Under the pieces are notes generated by a model, which did not search any database, was not told the DNA's origin, and saw nothing but the letters and a program-made list of their open reading frames with translations. From Candidatus Desulfovibrio intestinipullorum (GTDB taxonomy: Bacteria > Desulfobacterota > Desulfovibrionia > Desulfovibrionales > Desulfovibrionaceae), in contig DXHV01000073.1 in NCBI GenBank assembly GCA_019113165.1, positions 1 to 64,000 on the forward strand: a stretch of 64,000 bases of DNA, given 5' to 3'. Made by a program: the position numbers and the translations under genes. Positions 31,414-40,490 of this stretch are shown piece after piece. Position 1 is the first letter of the stretch. Every line of letters begins with the position of its first letter.

Positions 31414-34044
31414 CTAGAGCGGCTTGCGGGCAATCACCCTGCGCGGCCTGCCCTGACGACGTATCTGGCCGGTCTTTGGCTGTGGCAGAGAGGAGGTCCT
31501 GCGGGCAGGAGCGGCGTCCTGCTTCAGGTGCACATCCATCTGCGGGAAGGCAATTTCAATCTTTTCCGCGGCAAAGCGGGCATTGATGGCGTAGCGGATG
31601 TCCGATGCAACACGCAGCCCCAGGTCATAGTCCCTGACCCAGAACAGCAGCCTGAAGTCCATGGTGCTTGCGCCAAAATTCTGGAACTGCACCACAGGCT
31701 GCGGATAGGCCAGGATGTCGGACTGCTTGTTGGCAATGTCCAGCAGTATCTTGCTGACCTTCTGCGGATCGGATCCGTAGGCCACGCCCACAACGACCTG
31801 CTGTCTGGTGGTGCGGCTGTTGCTGGTCCAGTTGGTCAGGTTGCCGGACACAAAGGCCGAGTTGGGCACGTAGATGACGGCCGAGTCATAGGTTTCCACC
31901 TGGGTGGCACGCACGCTGATCTGCTTGATGCGTCCCACCACGGTGCCCACTTCGACCACGTCGCCCACCTGCAGGGTACGGCTGAAGATGAGGATGATGC
32001 CGGAGATGAAATTGTTGACAATGGTCTGCAGGCCAAAGCCTATGCCCACGGAAAGACCGCCGGCGACCACGGCCAGGTTGCTCAGGTTCATGCCCAGGGA
32101 GCGCAGCACGAAGAAGCCGAAGAGGCACCAGACCACGTAGGTGTAGCCTGTCTGCATGGGCGTGATGAGCGAGGGATCGACCTTGACCCCGCGGGAAGGC
32201 AGCTTGGCAATGAAGTTCTTGCCCATGCGGGCTGCCGTCCGTGCCAGGAAGAAGGCCGTGGCAATGAGCAACACCTGCACGAGGTTGAGCTGGGTGGAGC
32301 CTATGTTGACGCTCTTGAAGATGTAGAACTGCAAGAGATCCATGCCGCCGGGCAGAGTGGCCAGCCACAGGGACACGATGGCCACGGAAAGGAGCAGGAC
32401 CACGGGGGCTGCCAGGGCCAGGATGAAGCTCGCAAACATGGTCCTTGTGTCGTCATTGTTCAGGGACTCGTTGAGCCTGGAGAGGACGGACAGAGAGGCC
32501 ACGGAAATTTGTATGGCAATGGAGACGGAGGAATAGAGCAGGTAGAGCGCCATGCTGTAGAAATGGAAACCCACCAGACAGAGGATGAGGCAGGGCCAGA
32601 GCACGAGCGGCTGCATGTCTCTGATGGAATGTTCCATCTGCATCTTGCCCAGATCGAGCTTGGGCGTCTTCCTGCACCGCCAGATGCTGATGATGACGCA
32701 AGTGAGCCAGAGTATGAGAGTTACAAGCCTGGGCAGGGGCAGGTAGATGAAGACGTAGGCGCAGATGGTCAGCGGCATGAGCGCGAGCAGCGGCGAGCGA
32801 TCCACCGTGACCTCGGGGAACTTGATCCGCCTCAGCTCCCAGGCAAGCAGGCTCTGGCCAAAAATGAGACTGATGTTGCCCAGGGCCATGAACAGCCTGA
32901 AGGGCTCTATGGTCTGCGAGTAGGAGGCCGCAATAAGCGAGACGCCAAGGACGTTCCAGGGCAGGCTGTAGCGCTTGACCTGCTGCATGGCCTTGGGCAT
33001 GCCCTGCAGGAACTGGTTGACCAGCAGAACGCTCAGGCTGCCTATGGAGAGGAAGGTGATGATGAAGCGGACGGCTGCCCCCTGCCACTGCGAGGTGGTG
33101 AGCGGCAGCTCCACGGACTTGCGCAGGGAAAGCCCCGTGGTAAAGTAGCTCAGATTGCGCGGCACCGAGGCCCATTCCGAGGCCGAGAGCCAGGCCACGG
33201 GCGCCTGGGTGTAATAGTTCATCCACAGTTCGGGCAGCTTCTTGCTTATCTCCGCCCGTGTGGCCTTCACCCTGTCCAGGAGGGCACTGGCCGGAGCCAG
33301 GGCACTGGTATACCTGGTGATGACGGCAGTGAGCAGGAAGCGGGCCGTATTGATCTTGGAGAGGTATTCCGCCGTCTCGTCCACGTGGCTGCCCGAGAGT
33401 TCGGCCATGCTTTCCACGGAGGAATCAAGCTGTTCGAGCAGCTTCCTGGCACTGAGCTGCGGCCCTGCCGCAGTGAGCAGGATGCTGTGCACAAGATCCG
33501 CACTGATGCTCAGACGCCGGCTCACGGCTTCCAGGGGACTTGGCCACTGCTTGAACTCGTTGACCATGATGAGCAGCCTGCGAATGTCCTGCTCCACGGG
33601 GCGTATCTGTTCGAGCACGCTTGTGTCTGAGAGGAAGCTCTCGCTGAGACTGGCCGATTCCTTGATCACCGCATCAATCATGGTGCGCTGGCCGGCCCAG
33701 ATGTCCTTCAGTGGATCGTCCTGGGCTATTTCGGCCGCTTCCTGGCGCTTTTTCTCGGCTGCGGCATCCTGCTCTTCCCTGAGCTCGGCGGCACGCTCTT
33801 CCTTGGCCTTCAGGGCTTCCTGGGCCTTGGCCTCGGCCTCGGCCTTGGCTTCCTTGAGCTTCTGCTCCTCCTCCGGCGTCAGCTCCTTGTCCTTGGCCTG
33901 CGCTGTGCTGGCTGCCGCCGCCTTCTCGTCATTGGCTGCAGGACAGGAGCCTGCCGACAGAACAAGACAGAGCAGAAGACTCAGAGAAAAGAGAAGAAGA
34001 ACGCCGGATTTGTACCGGACTGTGGACAGGAAGCGCTCGCGCAT
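31414..34044 (-). CDS. Large mechanosensitive ion channel (MscS family, DUF3772-type N-terminus)
   Basis: VVAGGLSVGIGFGLQTIVNNFISGIILIFSRTLQVGDVVEVGTVVGRIKQISVRATQVETYDSAVIYVPNS; signal peptide and periplasmic coiled coil. Start trimmed to 34044. Confidence 0.93.
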   Translation of the reverse strand: MRERFLSTVRYKSGVLLLFSLSLLLCLVLSAGSCPAANDEKAAAASTAQAKDKELTPEEEQKLKEAKAEAEAKAQEALKAKEERAAELREEQDAAAEKKRQEAAEIAQDDPLKDIWAGQRTMIDAVIKESASLSESFLSDTSVLEQIRPVEQDIRRLLIMVNEFKQWPSPLEAVSRRLSISADLVHSILLTAAGPQLSARKLLEQLDSSVESMAELSGSHVDETAEYLSKINTARFLLTAVITRYTSALAPASALLDRVKATRAEISKKLPELWMNYYTQAPVAWLSASEWASVPRNLSYFTTGLSLRKSVELPLTTSQWQGAAVRFIITFLSIGSLSVLLVNQFLQGMPKAMQQVKRYSLPWNVLGVSLIAASYSQTIEPFRLFMALGNISLIFGQSLLAWELRRIKFPEVTVDRSPLLALMPLTICAYVFIYLPLPRLVTLILWLTCVIISIWRCRKTPKLDLGKMQMEHSIRDMQPLVLWPCLILCLVGFHFYSMALYLLYSSVSIAIQISVASLSVLSRLNESLNNDDTRTMFASFILALAAPVVLLLSVAIVSLWLATLPGGMDLLQFYIFKSVNIGSTQLNLVQVLLIATAFFLARTAARMGKNFIAKLPSRGVKVDPSLITPMQTGYTYVVWCLFGFFVLRSLGMNLSNLAVVAGGLSVGIGFGLQTIVNNFISGIILIFSRTLQVGDVVEVGTVVGRIKQISVRATQVETYDSAVIYVPNSAFVSGNLTNWTSNSRTTRQQVVVGVAYGSDPQKVSKILLDIANKQSDILAYPQPVVQFQNFGASTMDFRLLFWVRDYDLGLRVASDIRYAINARFAAEKIEIAFPQMDVHLKQDAAPARRTSSLPQPKTGQIRRQGRPRRVIARKPL

Positions 34045-34584
34045 GCCCCAAAACCTCCGAAAATCGCCAGGGACGCAATGCACCAACCACGAGGAGAAGG
34101 TGTTCCCGGCAAAAAGCCCTTGTTTTGCATGGAAGAACACAGTGGCTCCATTCGGGCCCTGATGCAGCTCCTCTTCATACACCATGGCCTGAGCATTGCA
34201 AAGAGGGGCAAGGAGCACACGTTTGCCTGGACTGTCCGAGACAGGACAGTTTCTGGCAGAAGAATGACAGGAGAATGACAGAAGGAACAGAGGACACGCT
34301 CTGTCCCGTCTCCCGGTCCCTTCCGGCACTGGCTGCCCCCTGTCGTCCCCTTGTCACTGCTGAAGGGCCGACATTGCAAGAGCTTGCCGAACAATGTACT
34401 TTTTGTCCTGTTCTGCACACCACAAGGAACGCTGCCCCACACACGGCGTGCGGCACAGTGATCGCTGTCCCGGTCAGCTGCCAGTGTCAGCTGCAGGGAA
34501 CGACTGTCCCAAGAACAGTTCTCACGATGCTTTTGTCACGTTCCTGCCCACTCGAACAAGCCTGTGTCCTGCTGGAGAACAGCC

Positions 34585-37500
34585 ATGATCGGTCCCCTCA
34601 CCCGCCTCCTTCCCCTTCTTGTGTTCCTTTCAGGCATTGTGGCAGGCATGCTGTCCGGCATGCCATTTCCCCTGCACGAGGCGCATGCAGGCCCGTCCTT
34701 CCGCACCCTGCAGGTCGTGCCGCCGGATACGGCCACCTGGCGGGACGGCATCATCCTGTCGCTTGTCATTGACGAGGTGCAGTGCCGCAGGACCTATGGC
34801 AGCAACTGGCCCCAGGAATGCCTGACACCGCCTCTGGGCGAACAGGGCGCCAGGGTTCGGAACATGAAGATGACCCCGCATGTTCCCGGAGAATGGCGCT
34901 GGACAGGTCCGCAAACCATGCAGTTCACACCTGCGCCACAGGCCGCGCTCAGGCCTGCCACGAGCTACGAACTGGACGTGCGAGAGGTGCCTCTGCCGCC
35001 CCGGGTGCAGCTCAAGAGCAGCAGGATACACTATACGACCCAGCCGCAGGCCGTCTGGATCGGCAAGGAAAACATCTGGATTGATCCGTCAAAGGACGAG
35101 TCCCACGGCCTCTCCATCCCCCTGCGCTTCATCTGGCCTGTCAAGGCAGGCGAGCTTGAACAGATTCTGCGTCTCGAGCCTGCCCGGGGCTCGGGCCTGC
35201 GCTTTGGCGATGTGCGCTATGCCTGGAATGCCGACAGGGACAGTGTCGTGCTCAGCGCGGCCATACAGCGCCTGCCTCAACAGGACAGCAGGGTCCAGCT
35301 GAGCGTGACGGGTCTGCCCTCCTATACCCAGGAGTACGGCCGCCGCACCATTGTGGCAGAGGACAGGGGCGCACGTCAGGCCTTTGGCGTCCCCGGCCGC
35401 AGCAACCTGCTCTTCTTCAGGAACATTTCCCTCACCAGGGGGCATGACAAGGCGCTCAATGCCCGCTACGAGCTCGAACTGCAGACAAGCCTGCGCATTG
35501 ATCCCGCACAACTCGGCCGGCATCTGCGCCTCCTTGAACTGCCCGAAAAGGCACAGCCCGGTGCCGACAGACCCACGGACTGGACGCGCCTGCCTGCCCT
35601 GGATCTCAGGGACGTGACCGGCAGCCGGGAGATTGTGCCCGAGCTGCTCACGGGCAGCGAGCCCACGGAGACCATACGCTACCGACTGCCCATCCGGCCC
35701 GGCCGCTGTGTCCTCGTGTTCGTCTCCAGGGAACTGAGCGCTCTGAGCGGCGTGCGCCTGAACAGGGACATGGCCAAGGTCCTGCAGGCGCCCGAGATGG
35801 ATGCGGAGCTCTCCTTCCTTCTGCCCGGCAACCTCATCAATCTCTCCGGCAGCCTCAAGATAGCCCTGCACAGCATTGGCATTGACAGCCTGCGCTGGAA
35901 GGCCCGTCACATACGCACGCCCTTCCTGGCCCTCTTTGCCGCAAGCCACGGCTTTTCCACCCAGACCCTGGAACCCTGGATGCCGGAAACGGATCTTGAT
36001 GCCCAGACCCTGACGCGGACGGGCACCCTGCCCGTGGCCCTTCTGCCTGACGGCGAAGCCTCCTTCCCTGTGCTCGATCTCACCCGCATCATGACCGATC
36101 TTGACGGCGGCTGCGGCCTCTACCAGCTGGAGCTCGAAGGACTGCGGGACAACAAGAGCGTGGTCCAGGCCCAGCGCCTCTTCCTGCTCACCAGAATGGG
36201 GCTGACCATCAAGGAAAATGCCGATGGCGGCCGCCACGTCTTTGTGGAAAGCCTCCTGAGCGGTACCCCTGTGTCCGGAGCCAGAGTGCAGCTTCTGGCC
36301 AAGAACGGTACCGTCCTGGCCCAGGAGGTGACCAATGCTTCGGGCCAGGCCTATCTGACGCCCACAAGGGGCCTTGAGGGTGAACTGGAGCCCGTGGCCC
36401 TCATTGCCCAGAGTCAGGGCAGGGAGCCCGATCTCTCCTGGATTTCCCTCAGGGACACCTCCCGCATCCTGGACAACGGCGACTTTGCCGTCCTGGGCCG
36501 CCACGGCACGGAATCCGGCCTGCTGGCCTCGGTCTTCTCCCAGCGCGGCCTCTACATGCCCGGAGACACCCTGCACTTTGGCATCCTGGTGCGCCGATTC
36601 GACTGGCAGGCCCTGCCCGCAGATCTGCCCCTGGAAGCAGTGCTGAGCGATCCCCTTGGCCGCACCGTGTTCACGCAGCGCCTCACAGGCGATGTCAGCC
36701 TCTGCGAAACGTCCTGGACGTCCGCTCCCTCAAGTCCCACGGGCCCCTACAGACTGGAGGTGCGCCTTGGTCAGGACAAGGGGCCAGTCCTTGGATCCAC
36801 CACGGTCCGCCTGGAGGAGTTCCAGCCGGATTCCCTGGCCCTTGCGGCACGTCTTGAGCCCGAAGTGCCTGCAGGCTGGATACGGACGCGGCACAGGGAC
36901 ACGCCAGCCCGGGCCCGGGTCTCCCTGCGCACGCTCTACGGCGAGCCAGCAGCGCACCACGACATCCACGCCAGTCTGCAGGTGAGCCCTGCTTCCCTGC
37001 ACTTTGCCAGGTATCAGGGCTACACCTTCCACGATCCCTCGCTGCCCGTCAGGGAACCGCGCACCATTGCCCTGCCCGACGTGCAGACAGACGAGCGGGG
37101 CGAAGCCACCCTTGTGCTGCCCGCGGACACCATGGCCGGTACCTGCAGGGGCACCCTGCAGATTGAAGGCTTCGAGGCCTCGGGCGGCCGGGCCGTAGCA
37201 AGACAGATCTCTGCCCTCTTCTCGCCCCTGGATGTCCTGGTCGGCTACAAGCCTGACGGAGAAGCCAATACCCTCGGCCATCTGCAGCAAAATGCCAGGG
37301 CCAGCCTGCACATCCTGGCCCTGGACAATACCCTTGCCCCTGCCAGGCTTGAAAATGTGCTCTGCACCGTGTCCAGCCGCCGCTATATCAACGCCCTGGT
37401 GCGCGACGACAGGGGCGAATTCCGCTACGATGCCACCCCTGTGACCTCGCCTGTGAACAGCAGAACCGTCACCATTGACCACGGGGGCCTCTCCCTGCCC

Positions 37501-40389
37501 CTGAGCACTGCCAAGCCCGGGGACTATGTGCTGACCCTGACCAGGGACAACGGCGAGCCCCTGCTCAGCGTGCCCTACACCGTGGCCGGCCGCACCGTCG
37601 TGCTGGCGGACGGCACCTCCACCGTGCCCCTGGCCGACGCACAGCTGCGCCTGGAACTGGCCAGGACGGACTACGAGCCCGGCGACACCATCCTGGTGCG
37701 CATGAATGTTCCCTACTCGGGCACGGGCCTCATCACCATAGAACGGGAAAACGTAGTGGCAAGCTCCTGGTTCAGAGCCGAGGCCGGAGAAAGCGAGCAG
37801 CGCATACGCATTCCTCAGACTTTCGAGGGCCAGGGCTATGTGAGCGTGCTCTTTTCCAGGACCTCCAATTCCGAAGCCATCTACATCAAGCCCCATGCCT
37901 ATGCGAGCGTTCCCTTCAACTGCGGCTTCCAGCGCCGCAGCATGGGTCTGAACATGGAGGCGCCAGAAAGCGTCCTGCCGGGCAAGACCCTGACCGTGCA
38001 GCTCAAGTCCCGCAAGCCCGGTCGGGTGCTGCTCTTTGCCGTGGACGAGGGTATACTTTCGCTGACAGGCTTCACCTCCCCCAATCCACTGCAGGATCTT
38101 CTGAGCAACAGGGCCCTGGACGTGGTCACCCGTCAGGCCTTTGACCTGCTCATGCCCGACTTTGCCAGGCTCAAGAACCGCCTGCCGGCCTTCGGTGGGG
38201 ACATGGCCAATCCTGGCGGACGCTTCCTCAATCCCTTCCGCCGCCGCAACGAGCCGCCCTTTGCCCACTGGAGCGGCCTTGTGACCGTGGGCCCGGAAGG
38301 CACGGCCGTCGACATTCCCGTCCCCGAGTACCTGTCCGGCCGCATCCGTCTCATGGCCGTCGGATCCTCCTCGTCCAGGGGCGATTTCCTGACCGCAGGC
38401 TCGGCCGAAGCCACGTGCACCGTGCGCGGCACCCTGCTCCTGCGACCGCATCTGCCCCTGGCCGTCTCGCCCGGAGACGTCTTCCACGGCGCCGTCAGCG
38501 TGGCCAATACCATTGCCGGCAGCGGCAGGGCCGTGCCCGTCCGGCTGACCCTTGCCGCCGATCCCGGACTGCGCCTGGCCGGTACAACAGCAGAATCCTC
38601 CTTCCAGCAGATCCTGACCCTGGACGAAAATGCCGAAGCCGTGGTGCCCTTTACCATTGCCGTCAGCGACAGGCCGGGCAGTGCCAGCGTGCACTTCACG
38701 GCAGAGCTTGTTGCTTCGGGAGAGAAGGAGGCAGGCACATGGTCTGCCACAAGGCAGCAGAGTCTCTCCATACGGCCCCTGTCCGTCTGCGCCGACAGCC
38801 TGCAATCAGGCCCACTTGGCCGGACAACAGAAATTACGGTTGAGCGCAGCCTCTATCCCTTCGAGGCCGAAACCACGCTTACGGTGACAAGCGCACCTGT
38901 GGCTGCCTTCCGCTCCCTGGCAGCCAGGCTTGCCGACTATCCCTTCGGCTGCACAGAACAGCAGATAAGCAGAGCCTTCCCATGGCTTGCCGCCCTGCAG
39001 GCCCCAAGGGCCGCCAGCGTGCTCTTTGCGGCAACAGGTCTTGATGCACGCAAGATTGGCGAACTTGGGGAAGAAAACATTGCCAAGGCCGTGGCCACCA
39101 TGCGCAGCACGCTGACGCCCACGGGCCTTTCGCTCTGGCCCGGAGGCGAAAGCAATGACTTTGTCACGGCCCTTGGCGCCGACTTCCTTGTTTCCCTGGC
39201 CGAGCGCGGACACGGAGTGCCGGCCGACCTGCGCGGCCAGATACTGAACCGCCTGCAGTCCGTGGTCTGGCGGGATCCCGTGCGTATGGAAGATGCCCGC
39301 ATCAAGGCCTATGCCTGCTGGGTGCTGCTGCGGGCAGGCACTGTGGTCACCCAGGACGTGGAGCGTCTGCATGCCTGGCTGGATGGACAGGCACAGGCTT
39401 GGCAGAAGGATGTCACGGCCTCGCTGCTTGCCGACTGCTATGCCATGCTGCGCCTCAATGACCTGGCCCGCAGGCTGCTGCCCCGGGAGATTAGTCCGCT
39501 GCCTTCTGCAGCCAACAGCTTCTTCAACGGTCCTTGTGCCCAGGCTCTGCAGGCCACCATCCTGGCCCAGCCCCACTGGCAACATGTACTGGACAAGGCA
39601 GGCCTTGCTGCGCTGAAGGCCGCCCGCACCAGGGCTCTGGACGAGGCTCTGCAGGCCGCTGTCAGCACCACGGCCATGGCTCTTACCTCCCGAGCCCTGA
39701 CCACGGTTCTTGTCCTTCCCGAGTCCGCACAGCAGCCCCCCGCACATCCTGACAAGACAGGCTCCATCAGCATGCGCTGCACGCAGTATGGCGAGGGTTT
39801 TGCGGGTGCAGCCGAACGGCTGTCCCTGCCCCTGCTCGAAGAGCTCAGTGCCCCAGGCTGCCTGCGCTTCGAGGTGCGCGGCGAAGGAGCGGAAGGCCTG
39901 TCCTGGCAGGTGCACCAGAGGGGCTATGACCGCACGAAGGCCAGGGACAGTGCCAGTCACCTGGAAGTGACCCGCCGCTATCTCGATGCCGAGGGCAGGG
40001 CCGTCACCAGCGTGCGCGAAGGCGATGTGCTCACCGTGGAGCTGGGCATCAGGGCAGACAGGCCGCTGGAAAACGTGGCTCTTGTCGATCTGCTGCCAGG
40101 CGGTCTGGAACCTCTTCTGGACACGGAGAGCGGATGGCAGGGCGGACTGATCCAGCACAGGGAACGCCATGAAGACAGAATGTTCTTCTTCGTGGCGCCC
40201 ACCCAGGATCTGCAGCTTGCAACCTACAGGGTACGGGCCGTGACGGCCGGAACCTTCCAGGTGCCGGCCCTGCATGCCGAAGCCATGTACGATCCAGGCA
40301 TCCATGCCAGCCTGCACGGCTCGCCCCTGACCGTGACCGGACGGCAGGCGCAGGACGCAGACACAACGCCTGCGTCACGCCAGGAATGA
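34585..40389 (+). CDS. Bacterial alpha-2-macroglobulin family protein (YfhM-like)
   Basis: MG domains, bait-like region, thioester motif PFGCTEQ; secreted. Followed by pbpC. Confidence 0.93.
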   Translation: MIGPLTRLLPLLVFLSGIVAGMLSGMPFPLHEAHAGPSFRTLQVVPPDTATWRDGIILSLVIDEVQCRRTYGSNWPQECLTPPLGEQGARVRNMKMTPHVPGEWRWTGPQTMQFTPAPQAALRPATSYELDVREVPLPPRVQLKSSRIHYTTQPQAVWIGKENIWIDPSKDESHGLSIPLRFIWPVKAGELEQILRLEPARGSGLRFGDVRYAWNADRDSVVLSAAIQRLPQQDSRVQLSVTGLPSYTQEYGRRTIVAEDRGARQAFGVPGRSNLLFFRNISLTRGHDKALNARYELELQTSLRIDPAQLGRHLRLLELPEKAQPGADRPTDWTRLPALDLRDVTGSREIVPELLTGSEPTETIRYRLPIRPGRCVLVFVSRELSALSGVRLNRDMAKVLQAPEMDAELSFLLPGNLINLSGSLKIALHSIGIDSLRWKARHIRTPFLALFAASHGFSTQTLEPWMPETDLDAQTLTRTGTLPVALLPDGEASFPVLDLTRIMTDLDGGCGLYQLELEGLRDNKSVVQAQRLFLLTRMGLTIKENADGGRHVFVESLLSGTPVSGARVQLLAKNGTVLAQEVTNASGQAYLTPTRGLEGELEPVALIAQSQGREPDLSWISLRDTSRILDNGDFAVLGRHGTESGLLASVFSQRGLYMPGDTLHFGILVRRFDWQALPADLPLEAVLSDPLGRTVFTQRLTGDVSLCETSWTSAPSSPTGPYRLEVRLGQDKGPVLGSTTVRLEEFQPDSLALAARLEPEVPAGWIRTRHRDTPARARVSLRTLYGEPAAHHDIHASLQVSPASLHFARYQGYTFHDPSLPVREPRTIALPDVQTDERGEATLVLPADTMAGTCRGTLQIEGFEASGGRAVARQISALFSPLDVLVGYKPDGEANTLGHLQQNARASLHILALDNTLAPARLENVLCTVSSRRYINALVRDDRGEFRYDATPVTSPVNSRTVTIDHGGLSLPLSTAKPGDYVLTLTRDNGEPLLSVPYTVAGRTVVLADGTSTVPLADAQLRLELARTDYEPGDTILVRMNVPYSGTGLITIERENVVASSWFRAEAGESEQRIRIPQTFEGQGYVSVLFSRTSNSEAIYIKPHAYASVPFNCGFQRRSMGLNMEAPESVLPGKTLTVQLKSRKPGRVLLFAVDEGILSLTGFTSPNPLQDLLSNRALDVVTRQAFDLLMPDFARLKNRLPAFGGDMANPGGRFLNPFRRRNEPPFAHWSGLVTVGPEGTAVDIPVPEYLSGRIRLMAVGSSSSRGDFLTAGSAEATCTVRGTLLLRPHLPLAVSPGDVFHGAVSVANTIAGSGRAVPVRLTLAADPGLRLAGTTAESSFQQILTLDENAEAVVPFTIAVSDRPGSASVHFTAELVASGEKEAGTWSATRQQSLSIRPLSVCADSLQSGPLGRTTEITVERSLYPFEAETTLTVTSAPVAAFRSLAARLADYPFGCTEQQISRAFPWLAALQAPRAASVLFAATGLDARKIGELGEENIAKAVATMRSTLTPTGLSLWPGGESNDFVTALGADFLVSLAERGHGVPADLRGQILNRLQSVVWRDPVRMEDARIKAYACWVLLRAGTVVTQDVERLHAWLDGQAQAWQKDVTASLLADCYAMLRLNDLARRLLPREISPLPSAANSFFNGPCAQALQATILAQPHWQHVLDKAGLAALKAARTRALDEALQAAVSTTAMALTSRALTTVLVLPESAQQPPAHPDKTGSISMRCTQYGEGFAGAAERLSLPLLEELSAPGCLRFEVRGEGAEGLSWQVHQRGYDRTKARDSASHLEVTRRYLDAEGRAVTSVREGDVLTVELGIRADRPLENVALVDLLPGGLEPLLDTESGWQGGLIQHRERHEDRMFFFVAPTQDLQLATYRVRAVTAGTFQVPALHAEAMYDPGIHASLHGSPLTVTGRQAQDADTTPASRQE

Positions 40390-40490
40390 AACACCGGGAG
40401 CTGAAACATCAGGTCCCGGGTCTGGAGACATGGCCATAAGCCCGGGCCCCGGACCGGTTCCCGTTCAAGGCTGCCAGCCAGGAAGAATCC

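Noticed and set aside
31069-33630. 853-aa plus-strand ORF
   Set aside because: Antisense to cupin and MscS; low-complexity charged/His composition.
36730-38805. 691-aa minus-strand ORF
   Set aside because: Antisense to the alpha-2-macroglobulin gene; Gly/His/Gln-rich artefact.
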